From positions 62,001 to 126,000 of the forward strand of contig NZ_BMVR01000003.1 in NCBI RefSeq assembly GCF_014650815.1: DNA of 64,000 nt, written 5' to 3'. A program made the translations under genes and the position numbers. Below the pieces are notes generated by a model. It ran no database searches, was not told where the DNA came from, and saw nothing but the letters and a program-made list of their open reading frames with translations. This document shows positions 1 to 8,934 of this stretch, one piece after another (positions within the stretch are counted from its first letter, which is position 1; each line of letters begins with the position of its first letter). This DNA is from Streptomyces flavofungini. GTDB lineage: Bacteria; Actinomycetota; Actinomycetes; Streptomycetales; Streptomycetaceae.

Positions 1-2302
1 GGGCGAGGCCGATCGCCCGCAGCAGCCCGATCTCCCGGGTGCGCTCGACGACGGACAGGGCAAGGGTGTTGACCACGCCGAGCACGGCGATGACGATCGC
101 GAGGCCGAGGAGCGCGTACACGAGGTAGAGCATCACCGCGATCTGCTCGCGGATCAGCTTCTTGTAGTCGGCCTGGTCGCGGACCTGCACCTGCGGGTAC
201 GGGTCGAGCGCGGTGTCGAGCCGGTCGCGCAGCGCCTCGGCGTCCGTGCCGGGTGCGGTGTTGACGTAGACGGCGGAGTCCTGGCCGTCGGGCACGTACT
301 TCTCCAGGGTGCCGAGCCCCATGATGAGCCCGCCCTTCATGCCGGGACCCTCGGCGCCCTCCTGGTCGGTGAGCGCGCCGACCGTCAGCTCGGCCTTGCG
401 CTCGCCGGGGAACTCCACGGGCAGCTTCGCACCGACGCGTACGTCGTGGTCCTTGGCGAAGTCCCGGTCCATCGCGACGTTGCCGGGGGCCAGCGCCCGC
501 GCCGAACTCCCTTGCGCGTACGTGATCTTCACGACGTCGTCGAGCCGGCTCCCGTAGCCGGCGGCGGTCGTCTCCACGCTCTTGCCGTCGGGCATGCTGA
601 GCTTCAGGGGCGTGAAGCGGTTGCGTACGACGAGTCCGGCGCCGTCGGTGCCCCGGATCTTCTCGGTGACCTCCGCCGGGAACGGCATGAACGTGTTGTT
701 CTGCACGACGAAGTCCGCGCCGAGCGTCTTGTCGATCTGGTCGTCGAACGACTTGGTCATGGAGGCGCTGGCCACGGACAGGCCGCCGACCAGGGCGAGT
801 CCGACCATCAGCGCGGCCGCGGTGGCGCCCGTGCGGCGCGGGTTGCGCAGGGCGTTGCGCTGGCTCATCCGGCCCACCGAGCCGTAGACGGCGGGGAAGG
901 CGCCGCCGAGCACGCGGATCACCGGCCGCACCAGGAGCGGACCGGCGACGACCGTGGCGACGAGGCTGAGGACGATGCCGAGCCCGAGCAGCGAGGCCGA
1001 CGTGGAGGTCTCGGTGGCGACCGCGCACCCCACGAGGGCCGCCGCGCCGCCTGCCGCCACGACCGAGCCAACGACGCCCCGCACCCGCAGCGGCCGCCCC
1101 ACGCCCGCGATCTCGGCGTCGGCGAGCGCGGCCATCGGCGAGACCTGCGCGGCCCGGCGCGCCGGAAGATACGCCGCGAGGAAGGTGACGCCCACCCCGA
1201 CGACGTACGACACGACGGGGGTCGGCCAGCCGATCACCATCTCCGTGGACTTCAGGTTCATGCCGAACAGGCCCATCAGCTCGATGAGTCCGGCGGCGAG
1301 CCCGATCCCGGCGGCGAGCCCGAGGGTGGAGCCGACCACGCCGAGCAGCACGGCCTCGATGAGCACGGAGCGGCGCACCTGCCTGCGGTCGGCGCCGAGT
1401 GCGCGCAGCAGGCCGAGCTCGCGGGTGCGCTGCGCGATGAGCATGGAGAAGGTGTTGACGATCAGGAAGATGCCGACCAGGACGGCGACCCCGGCGAAGC
1501 CGAGCATCACGTACTTGATGACGTCCAGGAAGCCGCCGAGTTCGGAGGCGGCGGACTCGGCCTGCTCGTCGGCGGTCTCCAGGTCGTAGCCGCCGCCCAG
1601 GTCGGCGGCGACGCGGCGCTTGAGCTCGGTGTCGCTGACGCCCGCCGCGGCGTCGACGGAGATGCTGGTCGCGGCGTTCTTGTCGCCGAGCAGTCTGGCC
1701 TGCGCGGTCGGGGTGTCCAGGAAGACGAGCGCGGCACCGGGGTTGGTGGTCGTGAACGTGACGATGCCGACGACCCTGGCCTCGAACGAGCCCGGCGCGG
1801 CCAGGATCTTGAGGGTGTCCCCGATCTCCACGTCCTTCTTGTCGGCCGTGTCCGCGTCGATCATGGCTTCCCCGGCGGCGCGCGGCGCCCGGCCCGAGGT
1901 GATCTCCACGGGGGAGCGCTCGGTCTCGTACCAGTTCCCGGCGATGGTGGGCGCGCCCGTGGTGGGGCCGACGGGGTCGTTGTCGCGGTCGACGACCGTG
2001 ATGTTCTCCACGGACGCGTCGATGTGCGTGGCGGCGACGCCGTCGACCTTCGCGACCCGCCGCGCCAGGTCCGCGGGCACGGTCGGGGTCCGGCCCGTCG
2101 GCATGCTCTCGTCGAGGTCGTCCTTCGGCCCGACGGCGAGGTCGGCGGCCGTGGACGCGAAGAGCCGGTCGAAGGTGCGGGAGACGGTGTCCGAGAAGAT
2201 CAGGCTGCCCGCGACGAACGCCACGGAGAGGATCACGGCGAGCGCGGACAGGGCGAGCCGGCCCTTGTGCGCGAGGAAGCTGCGGAGTGTCGCCTTCAGC
2301 AC
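1..2302 (-). CDS. ABC transporter permease, MacB/FtsX type (partial, C-terminus outside window)
   Basis: The reading frame runs on the minus strand from a GTG (codons V-L-K-A-T-L-R-S) off the left edge, about 767 codons visible. The protein opens with a basic stretch and a membrane anchor, followed by a large extracytoplasmic MacB-like domain. A first FtsX domain follows (I-V-N-T-F-S-M-L, then Q-R-T-R-E-L-G-L-L-R-A-L-G), then a second extracytoplasmic domain. The start of a second FtsX domain (V-N-T-L-A-L-S-V-V-E-R-T-R-E-I-G) lies at the window edge, so this is the duplicated-FtsX permease type, usually about 850 residues. It starts 9 bp after the stop of the ATPase gene, so the two form an operon. 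Such pairs export lipids, lipoproteins, peptides or drugs; the substrate cannot be told from sequence. Confidence 0.93.
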   Translation of the reverse strand, partial: MLKATLRSFLAHKGRLALSALAVILSVAFVAGSLIFSDTVSRTFDRLFASTAADLAVGPKDDLDESMPTGRTPTVPADLARRVAKVDGVAATHIDASVENITVVDRDNDPVGPTTGAPTIAGNWYETERSPVEITSGRAPRAAGEAMIDADTADKKDVEIGDTLKILAAPGSFEARVVGIVTFTTTNPGAALVFLDTPTAQARLLGDKNAATSISVDAAAGVSDTELKRRVAADLGGGYDLETADEQAESAASELGGFLDVIKYVMLGFAGVAVLVGIFLIVNTFSMLIAQRTRELGLLRALGADRRQVRRSVLIEAVLLGVVGSTLGLAAGIGLAAGLIELMGLFGMNLKSTEMVIGWPTPVVSYVVGVGVTFLAAYLPARRAAQVSPMAALADAEIAGVGRPLRVRGVVGSVVAAGGAAALVGCAVATETSTSASLLGLGIVLSLVATVVAGPLLVRPVIRVLGGAFPAVYGSVGRMSQRNALRNPRRTGATAAALMVGLALVGGLSVASASMTKSFDDQIDKTLGADFVVQNNTFMPFPAEVTEKIRGTDGAGLVVRNRFTPLKLSMPDGKSVETTAAGYGSRLDDVVKITYAQGSSARALAPGNVAMDRDFAKDHDVRVGAKLPVEFPGERKAELTVGALTDQEGAEGPGMKGGLIMGLGTLEKYVPDGQDSAVYVNTAPGTDAEALRDRLDTALDPYPQVQVRDQADYKKLIREQIAVMLYLVYALLGLAIVIAVLGVVNTLALSVVERTREIGLLRAIGLA

Positions 2303-2311
2303 GGTGTCGCC

Positions 2312-3229
2312 TCAGTCCTGGGGGGACGGGTCGTCGCGGGTGGGTTTCGCCAGGGGGTCGGTGGGCGGAACGCCCGGGTCGGAGGCGAGGGGTGCGGCGG
2401 CGGCCGTCGTCCCGCCGGCGGGATCGGCCCCGTCGGCGGCGTCCGACGCCGCCCCGTGCAGCACGTCGAACCGCTTCATCCGCTCCAGGACGCCCTCCGC
2501 GGTGGGCCGCGCCATCTCGTCCACGATCCGGCCGTCCGCGAGGAAGAGCACCAAGTCGGAGTGGGCGGCGGCGCCCGGGTCGTGCGTCACCATGACCACC
2601 GTCTGACCCAGCGAGTCCACGGCCTCGCGCAGGAACCCGAGGACTTCGAGACCGGCCCGCGAGTCGAGGTTGCCGGTCGGCTCGTCGGCGAAGATCAGCT
2701 CGGGGCGGGAGGCAAGCGCACGCGCGCACGCCACGCGCTGCTGCTGCCCGCCGGAGAGCTGCGCGGGCCGGTGGCCCAGCCGGTCGCGCAGACCGAGCGT
2801 GTCGATGATGTGTTCCAGCCACTCGGCGTCGGGGCGCTTGCCCGCGATGTCCATGGGCAAGGTGATGTTCTCGCGCGCGTTCAGCGTCGGGATCAGGTTG
2901 AACGACTGGAACATGAAGCCGATCCGGTCCCGCCTGAGCTGCGTCAGCTCGCGCTCCTTGAGCCCGGTGATCTCGGTGTCGCCGAGCCACACCTGGCCCG
3001 CCGAGACCGAGTCCAGCCCGGCAAGCGTGTGCATCAGCGTGGACTTGCCGGAACCGGAAGGCCCCATCACGGCGGTGAACCGCTGCCGCGCGATGTCCAC
3101 GTCGACCGCGTCCAGGGCGAGCACCGTCGTCTCGCCCGAGCCGTACGCCTTCGTGAGCGCGCGTGCGCGGGCCGCGACGCCGGCGTGCTCGGCGTGCTCT
3201 GTGTGCGGTGTCGAAGCAGGTGTGGACAA
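2312..3229 (-). CDS. ABC transporter ATP-binding protein (MacB/LolD type)
   Basis: A 305-residue nucleotide-binding subunit for the downstream duplicated-FtsX permease. Walker A GPSGSGKS is at residues 56-63, the Q-loop Gln at 108, signature LSGGQQQRVA around 158-167, Walker B LIFADEPTG around 178-186, and the switch His at about 216 (VTHD). The first 20 residues are a low-complexity His/Ala/Glu tail, and after residue 250 there is an unconserved Pro/Ala-rich tail, both common in Streptomyces versions. It is the first gene of a two-gene operon with the permease. The ATG start is the only one upstream of the ABC fold; a slightly later start cannot be excluded. Specificity is unknown. Confidence 0.95.
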   Translation of the reverse strand: MSTPASTPHTEHAEHAGVAARARALTKAYGSGETTVLALDAVDVDIARQRFTAVMGPSGSGKSTLMHTLAGLDSVSAGQVWLGDTEITGLKERELTQLRRDRIGFMFQSFNLIPTLNARENITLPMDIAGKRPDAEWLEHIIDTLGLRDRLGHRPAQLSGGQQQRVACARALASRPELIFADEPTGNLDSRAGLEVLGFLREAVDSLGQTVVMVTHDPGAAAHSDLVLFLADGRIVDEMARPTAEGVLERMKRFDVLHGAASDAADGADPAGGTTAAAAPLASDPGVPPTDPLAKPTRDDPSPQD

Positions 3230-3370
3230 GGCCGCCTCCCCGGTCGTGGCCGTCCCAACTCGCGTATGCCAGCAGAGGGTAAAGGGTCGGAGCGGGTGGC
3301 TGGTATCCCTCGCAGGTCCCTGTGTGAGGCGTGTGTAAGGGGCACGTGGCCGGGCCCGCCCGGCACCCCC

Positions 3371-3400
3371 TTGCCGGTGCTAGCGGATCGGCGCTAGCTT
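3371..3400 (+). promoter_or_regulatory. Candidate promoter/operator of the RHH antitoxin gene
   Basis: TTGCCG at 3371-3376 and TAGCTT at 3395-3400 are separated by 18 bp and resemble a housekeeping promoter. The -10 ends 6 bp before the ATG at 3407, which implies leaderless transcription. Two copies of the 6-bp palindrome GCTAGC (3379-3384 and 3393-3398), 14 bp apart, overlay the spacer and the -10. This fits autorepression by a ribbon-helix-helix dimer pair. The regulation is inferred. Confidence 0.45.
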
Positions 3401-3406
3401 GTGGAC

Positions 3407-3634
3407 ATGGCGAAGACTCAGCTGAACGTGCGGGTGGACGAGGACACCGCCCGGGCCGCGCGCGAACGCGCCATGGCCCGTGGTGTGAGCGTGAATCGCT
3501 ATATCGAAGAGCTGGTCAAACAGGACGCGGGCGAGCTCGGCCACACGTTCGTGGAGGCCGCCGCCGACTTCATGAAGCAGTACGAGACCGTCTTCGCCGA
3601 GGAGTTCGGCGCAGAGCGTGAGGGTCGTCGCTGA
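3407..3634 (+). CDS. Ribbon-helix-helix (CopG/Arc-type) antitoxin-like protein
   Basis: A 75-residue protein starting M-A-K-T-Q-L-N-V-R-V-D, a typical RHH beta-strand, followed by two helices with S-V-N-R-Y-I-E-E-L-V as the second. The acidic/aromatic C-terminus (about residues 45-75) would be the partner-binding tail. I chose the ATG at 3407 because a -10-like hexamer lies 6 bp upstream; a GTG at 3401 would add two residues. The stop is 3 bp before the start of the Fic/Doc-like gene, so the two are co-transcribed in the order expected of an antitoxin-toxin pair. It probably binds its own promoter and the partner. The family assignment is good; the antitoxin role is inferred from context. Confidence 0.8.
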   Translation: MAKTQLNVRVDEDTARAARERAMARGVSVNRYIEELVKQDAGELGHTFVEAAADFMKQYETVFAEEFGAEREGRR

Positions 3635-3637
3635 CCC

Positions 3638-4009
3638 TTGAACCTCAGAATCGACCTCGCCTGGCTCCTGATGGTCGCCGAACACAAGACGCCGGGAGAT
3701 CCACAAGTAACCGACTGGGGCGCCCTGGTGGCCGCCGTCGCCCGTCACCACGCGGAGATCTTCGGCGTCCCCGTCTACGAAGGCCCGCACGACCGCGCCG
3801 CCGCCCTGCTCCAGCTCCTCCTGCACCTCCCCGCCCTCGAACGCTCCAACGCCCTCTTCGCCTCCTCGGTCGCCTACGCCTACCTCGTCGCCAGCGGCGT
3901 GAAGGTCGTGACCTCACCCGAGCAGGTACGCGACCTGGCCCGCCTGATCAAGGAGGACGGGGCGAGCGTGCAGGACATAGCGCGGGAGCTGCGGCAGTGG
4001 AGCCTGTGA
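3638..4009 (+). CDS. Fic/Doc-like toxin-component protein with degenerate Fic motif
   Basis: A 123-residue, mostly helical protein read from TTG 3 bp after the antitoxin stop. It resembles the Streptomyces proteins annotated as Fic-family toxin components. The central segment H-L-P-A-L-E-R-S-N-A-L (around residues 66-76) sits where Doc/Fic enzymes carry H-x-F-x-(D/E)-(A/G)-N-(K/G)-R. Here the spacing between His and Asn is longer and the terminal Arg is missing. Doc-type phosphorylation or Fic-type AMPylation would need an unusual active site, and the protein may be inactive or have a different activity. The C-terminus (V-R-D-L-A-R-L-I-K) is well conserved in the Streptomyces family as I remember it. 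Toxicity is unproven. Confidence 0.7.
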   Translation: MNLRIDLAWLLMVAEHKTPGDPQVTDWGALVAAVARHHAEIFGVPVYEGPHDRAAALLQLLLHLPALERSNALFASSVAYAYLVASGVKVVTSPEQVRDLARLIKEDGASVQDIARELRQWSL

Positions 4010-4273
4010 GCCGGTGCGGCCGACCGGGCGGCGCCGTCATCCGTGGCCCGTTCGCGGCGCGGCTCGTACCTGCCGCTCGCGCCGCCCGGCTGGCAGGATG
4101 ACGTGCGCTCCGCTGGCCGTGCGGCGAAGATGGGCCTGGCGGTCCGGTGCGGCGACCGGGGCGCGGTCCTGCCCGGCGAGCGGTGCGCCTCGCACGGCGG
4201 GCGGCCGATGAGTTGCGGGTCGCCCACCGGTCAGCAGGAGGTAACCGGTCGCGACCACCAGGAGGACCGCACT

Positions 4274-4636
4274 ATGCCCGCCACCATCCAGCCCATGCTG
4301 ATCACCCCCGATCTGGACCGGCTCGTCGCCTTCTACACGCGCCTCCTCGGCGCCGAGGAGACGGAACGGGTGCCGGACGAGGGGCCCGTCTTCTTCCTGA
4401 ACCTGCGGGTCAAGGACTCCGACCTCGGGATCGTCGCCGACAAGAGCGTCGAGTTGGGCAGCCCACAGCGCTCGCTCCTGAGCGTGACCGTGGACTACGT
4501 GGACGAACTGCTGTCGCGCGTCGAGGCGCTCGGGGGCACGGTGCTCGGCCCGGCCAACGACATGCCGTGGGGGCAGCGGGTCGCCCACATTCAGGACCCG
4601 GACGGCAACGCGGTGAATCTCGCACAGCCGATCTGA
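4274..4636 (+). CDS. VOC-family (glyoxalase/bleomycin-resistance fold) protein
   Basis: A 120-residue single-module vicinal-oxygen-chelate protein. The first beta-alpha unit is M-L-I-T-P-D-L-D-R-L-V-A-F-Y, and the conserved end is I-Q-D-P-D-G-N-A-V-N-L. It lacks the usual full set of metal-ligand His/Glu residues, having Q rather than H in the first strand, so a non-metal binding or unusual substrate role is possible. The start is fixed by a GGAGGA ribosome site 8 bp before ATG; a long upstream open frame is a high-GC artefact. It stands alone between the TA-like pair and a convergent methyltransferase. The substrate is unknown. Confidence 0.85.
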   Translation: MPATIQPMLITPDLDRLVAFYTRLLGAEETERVPDEGPVFFLNLRVKDSDLGIVADKSVELGSPQRSLLSVTVDYVDELLSRVEALGGTVLGPANDMPWGQRVAHIQDPDGNAVNLAQPI

Positions 4637-4682
4637 GGGGGACAGCGCCGGTACGGCGTCCGTCCGTCGTGGCGGTACGGCG

Positions 4683-5363
4683 TCAGCTGGCCGCGTCGTC
4701 GGACGCCGGACGCCGTGCCGAGCCCAGGACGCAGCACGACGTCGGGAACTTCGGACCACGCGCGGGCACCACGATCCGGCGGTACGCGCCCACCTCGAAC
4801 CCGGCCGCACGCAGCGCGCCCACCGTGTCCCGGCTGACATGGCAGCCACCGAACAGACGCGGCCACACCGTCCGGTCCAGGACGCGCTGCGTCGACGCCA
4901 TCGCGCCGCCCGGGGCCCGGCCGTGCTCGAAGAACCGCAGCTCGCCGCCCGGCCGCAGCACCCGGCGCAGTTCGCCCAGCGCCCTCGGCACGTCCCGCAC
5001 GCTGCACAGCACCAGCGACGTCACGGCGAAGTCGAACGCCTCGCTCTTGACCGGCAGGGCCTCGGCGGCGCCCGGTGCCACGTCCACAGGGACGTCCGCG
5101 CGCAGCGCCGCCGAGACCGCCAGGCGGCGCAGGACGCTCTCCGGCTCGATCGCCACCACCTCGGCGACCGTCGTCGGGTAGTGGGCGAAGTTCAGGCCGT
5201 TGCCCGCGCCCACCTCGATCACCCGGCCCGCGGTGCCGCGCAGGAGTTCCTTGCGGTGCGGGGCGACGGCCGGTTCCGCGGAGACGCTGAGGCGGGCGTA
5301 GAAGCGGGCGAAGAGGGGGTGGTGGACCGCGTCGCGCGGGGTGGGGCGGGCGGAGGGCGGCAT
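4683..5363 (-). CDS. Class I SAM-dependent methyltransferase (UbiE/Methyltransf_11 type)
   Basis: A 226-residue soluble enzyme. Motif I V-I-E-V-G-A-G-N-G-L-N is at about residues 48-58; the acidic end of the second strand is A-I-E-P-E. A post-I segment F-D-F-A-V-T-S-L-V-L-C-S-V follows, then L-R-P-G-G-E-L-R-F-F-E-H-G. This is the layout of the small-molecule methyltransferases related to UbiE and to human METTL7, which share the F-E-H-G strand end. The C-terminus has a Cys-Cys pair (S-C-C-V-L). It converges with the VOC gene and lies downstream of bioD, separated by a repeat element, so it is probably its own unit. The substrate is unknown. Confidence 0.88.
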   Translation of the reverse strand: MPPSARPTPRDAVHHPLFARFYARLSVSAEPAVAPHRKELLRGTAGRVIEVGAGNGLNFAHYPTTVAEVVAIEPESVLRRLAVSAALRADVPVDVAPGAAEALPVKSEAFDFAVTSLVLCSVRDVPRALGELRRVLRPGGELRFFEHGRAPGGAMASTQRVLDRTVWPRLFGGCHVSRDTVGALRAAGFEVGAYRRIVVPARGPKFPTSCCVLGSARRPASDDAAS

Positions 5364-5392
5364 GGTGCCTCCAAGGGTGGGTGGGGGGTTCT

Positions 5393-5515
5393 TCCCCCGT
5401 TCCGCCCCTTCCCGAACCTGGGGGCTCGCGCCCCCGGCCCCCGGGGCTCCGCCGCGCTACACCCGGTGCCGATCGCGCCGCGCGCTCGTCCGCAAGCGCC
5501 GGACGGGCTGAAATC
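5393..5515 (-). repeat. Dispersed intergenic repeat, copy A (also acts as bioD terminator region)
   Basis: Read on the minus strand, this begins CAGCCCGTCCGG, then GACGAGCGCG and GCGCGATCGGC (5513 down to about 5468). It continues into a G/C hairpin (GGGGGC...GCCCCC) and ends with GGGAAGGGGCGG near 5400. The same two ends occur in the ureF-ureG gap (22267-22395), and the first half recurs at 37185-37232. The core can fold as CGTCCG-loop-CGGACG. It sits directly after bioD and may stop transcription from the bio operon. I recall near-identical sequences in many Streptomyces intergenic regions. Confidence 0.75.
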
Positions 5516-5528
5516 ACCCCCCCAGCAC

Positions 5529-6242
5529 TCAGGTGCCGGAAACGCCGCCCGGCCCCGCCCAGCTCCCGCCGAGCCCCGGTCCCAGCCAACCCCCGGCCGC
5601 CTCCCGGAACTCCGGCCCCGGCAGGGAACCCGCCCCCTCGGGGATCGAGCCCAGCAGGGGCGCCCCCGCCGCATCCGCCAGTTCGGCCAGGTTGCAGCGG
5701 GACGCCAGGTCCGGGGTCGTGGGCCAGCTGCCGATGACCAGGCCCTGGGGCGTGAGGTCGCGGGCTCGCAGGGCCTCGGTGGTGAGGGTGGCCATGTTGA
5801 GCGTGCCCAGGCCCGCGGTGGCCACGATGAGGACGGGGGCGGCCAGGAGCCGGGCCGCGTCCGCGAGGGTCGTGCCCGTCTCGTCGAAGCGGACGAGGAG
5901 TCCGCCCGCGCCCTCGATGAGGACCAGGTCGTGCGCGGCCGCCAGCTTCTCCGCGGCCTCGGCGACCTCGGCGGGTGTGACCGGTGGCAGACCGGCCCGG
6001 CGCGCGGCCGTCGAGGGGGCCAGCGGCTCGGGGTAGCGCGCGAGCTCCACCGGAGTCACCCGGTCGCCCGCCAGCCGCAGCACCTCGTCGACGTCGCCCG
6101 GGTCGCCGGGGCCGACGCCGGTCTGGGCCGGTTTGAGGACGGCGACGCTGCGCCCGGCCGCGAGGGCCACCGCGGCCACGGCGGCCGTCGTCACCGTCTT
6201 GCCGATCTCCGTGCCCGTACCGGACACCACCAGGACACTCAT
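5529..6242 (-). CDS. bioD: Dethiobiotin synthetase
   Basis: A 237-residue ATP-dependent carboxylase-like ligase that closes the ureido ring of dethiobiotin from 7,8-diaminononanoate and CO2. The P-loop variant G-T-G-T-E-I-G-K-T is at residues 8-16, as in all BioD. The substrate segment K-P-A-Q-T-G-V follows about 30 residues later, and E-G-A-G-G-L-L-V-R lies around residue 116. The ATG chosen here overlaps the bioA stop (ATGA), which indicates translational coupling; the longer upstream frame is rejected. It is the last gene of bioBAD. The C-terminus ends in a Gly/Pro-rich stretch before the repeat element. Confidence 0.96.
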   Translation of the reverse strand: MSVLVVSGTGTEIGKTVTTAAVAAVALAAGRSVAVLKPAQTGVGPGDPGDVDEVLRLAGDRVTPVELARYPEPLAPSTAARRAGLPPVTPAEVAEAAEKLAAAHDLVLIEGAGGLLVRFDETGTTLADAARLLAAPVLIVATAGLGTLNMATLTTEALRARDLTPQGLVIGSWPTTPDLASRCNLAELADAAGAPLLGSIPEGAGSLPGPEFREAAGGWLGPGLGGSWAGPGGVSGT

Positions 6243-7558
6243 GCCGCGGCCTCCCCGCTCGCCCGTGCCGCCACGCACACCGCACGGCCGATCTGTGCCA
6301 CGTCGTCGTCACCCGTGATGAACGGCGGCATCGTGTAGATGAGGTCGCGGAACGGCCGCACCCACACGCCCTCCCGCACCACGGCGCTCGTCGCCGCGTC
6401 CATGTCGACCTGGTGGTCGAGCTGCACGACACCGAGCGCGCCGAGGACACGTACGTCCCGTACGAAAGGCAGCTCGGCGGCCGGCGCGAGCGCGGCCCGC
6501 AGGCCCGACTCGATGCGCTTGACGTCCCTCTGCCAGTCCTTGGCGAGCAGCAGGTCGATGGAGGCGTTGGCGACCGCCGCGGCGAGCGGGTTGCCCATGA
6601 ACGTCGGCCCGTGCGCGAGCACCGGCACCTCGCCCCGGGCGATGCCCGCCGCGACCCGCTCGGTGCACAGCGTCGCCGCCATCGTCAGATAACCGCCGGT
6701 CAGGGACTTGCCGAGGCACATCACATCGGGGGTGACCCGCGCGTGGTCCGCCGCGAACAGCGCGCCCGTGCGGCCGAAGCCCGTCGCGATCTCGTCGAAG
6801 ACGAGCAGCACGTCGTGCGCGTCGCACGCGTCCCGCAGCGCGCGCAGATAGCGGGGGGAGTGGAAGCGCATGCCGCCCGCGCCCTGTACGACCGGCTCGA
6901 CGATCACGCCCGCGAGTTCGTGGGCGTGCCGGCCGATCACGTCGTGCAGGTGCTGCGCATACGTTTCGTCGTACGCGTCGAAGCCCGCCGGGGGCTGGTC
7001 CGCGAACACCTGCTGGGGGAGCACGCCCTGCCACAGGCTGTGCATGCCGCCGTCGGGGTCGCAGACGGCCATCGGCTGCCAGGTGTCGCCGTGGTAGCCG
7101 CCGCGCCAGGTCAGCATCCGGCGCTTCTCGGGCCGGCCGAGGGAACGCCAGTGCTGGAGGCACATCTTGACCGCGACCTCGACGGACACCGAACCGGAGT
7201 CGGAGAGGAAGACGTGCTCCAGGCCGTCCGGCGTGAGGTCGACAAGTCGCTTCGCGAGCCGGACGGCGGGCTCGTGCGTGAGCCCGCCGAACATCACGTG
7301 GCTCATGCGGCCCAGCTGGTCGGACACCGCCTCGTTCAGGACGGGGTGGTTGTAGCCGTGGATGGCCGACCACCACGACGACATGCCGTCGATCACTTCG
7401 CCGACACCCGCGACGCGCAGCCGCACCCCGCTCGCCGACTCCACGACCAGCGGCTCCTGGCGGCCGGGCATCGGGCCGTAGGGGTGCCAGACGTGGGCGC
7501 GGTCGAGGTCGAGGATCTCCTTGACGTCCAGGCCGGACGCCGTGCGCGCGTCAGGCAT
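6239..7558 (-). CDS. bioA: Adenosylmethionine-8-amino-7-oxononanoate aminotransferase
   Basis: A 439-residue PLP-dependent class III aminotransferase that converts KAPA to DAPA using SAM as amino donor. Near the N-terminus W-H-P-Y-G is the BioA signature. [10 protein letters not shown] and the PLP phosphate loop S-D-S-G-S-V-S-V-E follow. [12 protein letters not shown] precedes the Schiff-base Lys in C-L-G-K-S-L-T-G-G. The ATG at 7558 lies 8 bp inside the end of bioB, so translation is probably coupled. Downstream it overlaps bioD by 4 bp. The length and motifs are complete. Confidence 0.97.
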   Translation of the reverse strand: MPDARTASGLDVKEILDLDRAHVWHPYGPMPGRQEPLVVESASGVRLRVAGVGEVIDGMSSWWSAIHGYNHPVLNEAVSDQLGRMSHVMFGGLTHEPAVRLAKRLVDLTPDGLEHVFLSDSGSVSVEVAVKMCLQHWRSLGRPEKRRMLTWRGGYHGDTWQPMAVCDPDGGMHSLWQGVLPQQVFADQPPAGFDAYDETYAQHLHDVIGRHAHELAGVIVEPVVQGAGGMRFHSPRYLRALRDACDAHDVLLVFDEIATGFGRTGALFAADHARVTPDVMCLGKSLTGGYLTMAATLCTERVAAGIARGEVPVLAHGPTFMGNPLAAAVANASIDLLLAKDWQRDVKRIESGLRAALAPAAELPFVRDVRVLGALGVVQLDHQVDMDAATSAVVREGVWVRPFRDLIYTMPPFITGDDDVAQIGRAVCVAARASGEAAA

Positions 7559-8738
7559 TGGGCGCCACGTCCGTACCGGCGCCACGGCGGCGCACCGCCA
7601 CCAGATCGGTGCGCGGCCCCGGAACCTCGGCCTTCACGGCGGGCTCCGCGGCGGGCTCGGTGGCGGGCTCCGCGGCCTCGGCGGAGGCCTCGTCGGGGGC
7701 CTGCGAGCCGCAGACCGAACCGCAGCCGCCGCCCCTGCGGTGCTCCGGCAGCGTCACCTGCTCCGTGGTCTCCACCTCGAACCCGGCGTCCGCGATCATC
7801 TCCAGGTCGGCCTTGCCCGCCTGGCCCTCGCTGGTCAGGTAGTCGCCGAGGAAGATCGAGTTGGCGAGGTGCAGGGCGAGCGGCTGGAGCGTGCGCAGAT
7901 GCAGCTCGCGGCCGCCCGCGATGCGGACCTCGATGTCCGGGCAGACGAACCGGACCATGGCGAGGATGCGCAGGCAGCGCTGCGGGGTGAGGTTCCACTC
8001 CTTGGCGAGCGGGGTGCCCTCGAACGGGATCAGGAAGTTCACCGGCACGGAGTCCGCGTCCAGCTCGCGCAGCGCGAAGACCACGTCGACGAGGTCCTGG
8101 TCCGTCTCGCCCATGCCCGAGATCAGGCCCGAGCAGGCGGAGAGCCCGGCCGCGTGCGCCTTCTGCACGGTGTCGACACGGTCGGCGTAGGTGTGCGTCT
8201 TGGTGATGTCGCCGTACGTCGCCTCGGACGTATTGAGGTTGTGGTTGTAGGCGTCCGCGCCCGCGCCGCGCAGGCGCTCCGCCTGGCCGTCGGAGAGCAG
8301 CCCGAGACAGGCGCAGACCTCGACGCCCTCGTTCTCTTCCTTGATCGTCTTGATGGTGGCGGAGACCCGGTCGACGTCCCGGTCCGTGGGCCCGCGCCCG
8401 CTCGCCACCAGGCAGACCCGCTTGGCCCCGCCGGCGAGCCCGGCCGCCGCGGCCTTGGAGGCCTCGTCGGGCTTCAGCCACGTGTACTTGAGGATCCCGG
8501 TGTCCGCCCCGAGCCGCTGCGAGCAGTACGAGCAGTCCTCCGGGCACAGACCCGACTTGAGGTTGACCAGATAGTTGAGTTTCACCCGTCGGCCGAACCA
8601 GTGGCGCCGTACCTTTCCGGCCGCCGCCACCACGTCGAGCAGGTCCTCGTCGGAGGTCGCGAGCACCGCAAGCGCCTCGTCACGGCTCGGCAGTTCCCGC
8701 CGAAGCCCCTTGTCCACCAGCGTGTTGAGCAGATCCAT
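7551..8738 (-). CDS. bioB: Biotin synthase (radical SAM)
   Basis: A 395-residue radical-SAM enzyme that inserts sulfur into dethiobiotin. The 4Fe-4S motif C-P-E-D-C-S-Y-C has its Cys at residues 65, 69 and 72. The YNHNLNT segment and the downstream residues of the 2Fe-2S site are present. The family is usually about 320-350 residues. Here a tail of about 65 residues follows, first with a Gly/Cys cluster (G-G-G-C-G-S-V-C-G) and then an Ala/Glu/Pro-rich region. The ATG at 8738 gives the standard N-terminus; an upstream extension with poor codon character is rejected. It is first in the bioBAD operon, divergent from bioF. Confidence 0.97.
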   Translation of the reverse strand: MDLLNTLVDKGLRRELPSRDEALAVLATSDEDLLDVVAAAGKVRRHWFGRRVKLNYLVNLKSGLCPEDCSYCSQRLGADTGILKYTWLKPDEASKAAAAGLAGGAKRVCLVASGRGPTDRDVDRVSATIKTIKEENEGVEVCACLGLLSDGQAERLRGAGADAYNHNLNTSEATYGDITKTHTYADRVDTVQKAHAAGLSACSGLISGMGETDQDLVDVVFALRELDADSVPVNFLIPFEGTPLAKEWNLTPQRCLRILAMVRFVCPDIEVRIAGGRELHLRTLQPLALHLANSIFLGDYLTSEGQAGKADLEMIADAGFEVETTEQVTLPEHRRGGGCGSVCGSQAPDEASAEAAEPATEPAAEPAVKAEVPGPRTDLVAVRRRGAGTDVAPNA

Positions 8739-8804
8739 GGCGCCGATCCTGACGCACGCCGGACTTTCTGACCATGGAGATTCCGTACAACAGAAGCGTC
8801 GGGA

Positions 8805-8824
8805 GGTGTGGGTATTGCCACACC
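8805..8824. promoter_or_regulatory. Inverted repeat in bioB-bioF divergent promoter region (site 1)
   Basis: GGTGTGG (8805-8811) and CCACACC (8818-8824) form a perfect 7-bp inverted repeat with a 6-bp spacer, located about 67 bp upstream of bioB and 110 bp upstream of bioF. Its position in the shared control region suggests an operator for a biotin-responsive regulator. I do not recognise it as a defined BirA or BioQ box. Confidence 0.45.
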
Positions 8825-8878
8825 ATGGCCCAGTGGTGCGGCCGCTAGGGTCTGTGCACTGTCTACAAACACCCGGTC

Positions 8879-8908
8879 CGTACGTCCCGTCTCCGCTCCG
8901 GACGTACG
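8879..8908. promoter_or_regulatory. Inverted repeat in bioB-bioF divergent promoter region (site 2)
   Basis: CGTACGTCC (8879-8887) and GGACGTACG (8900-8908) are perfect 9-bp inverted arms with a 12-bp spacer, ending 26 bp before the bioF start. It could be an operator or a leader hairpin in the bioF transcript. Confidence 0.45.
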
Positions 8909-8934
8909 CCGACCCGTGACGCCCCGGAGGTCCC

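Noticed and set aside
446..3397. 983-codon plus-strand open frame
   Set aside because: Antisense to the ABC permease and ATPase; composition is the Arg/Gly/His/Val pattern of a shadow frame, no family resemblance.
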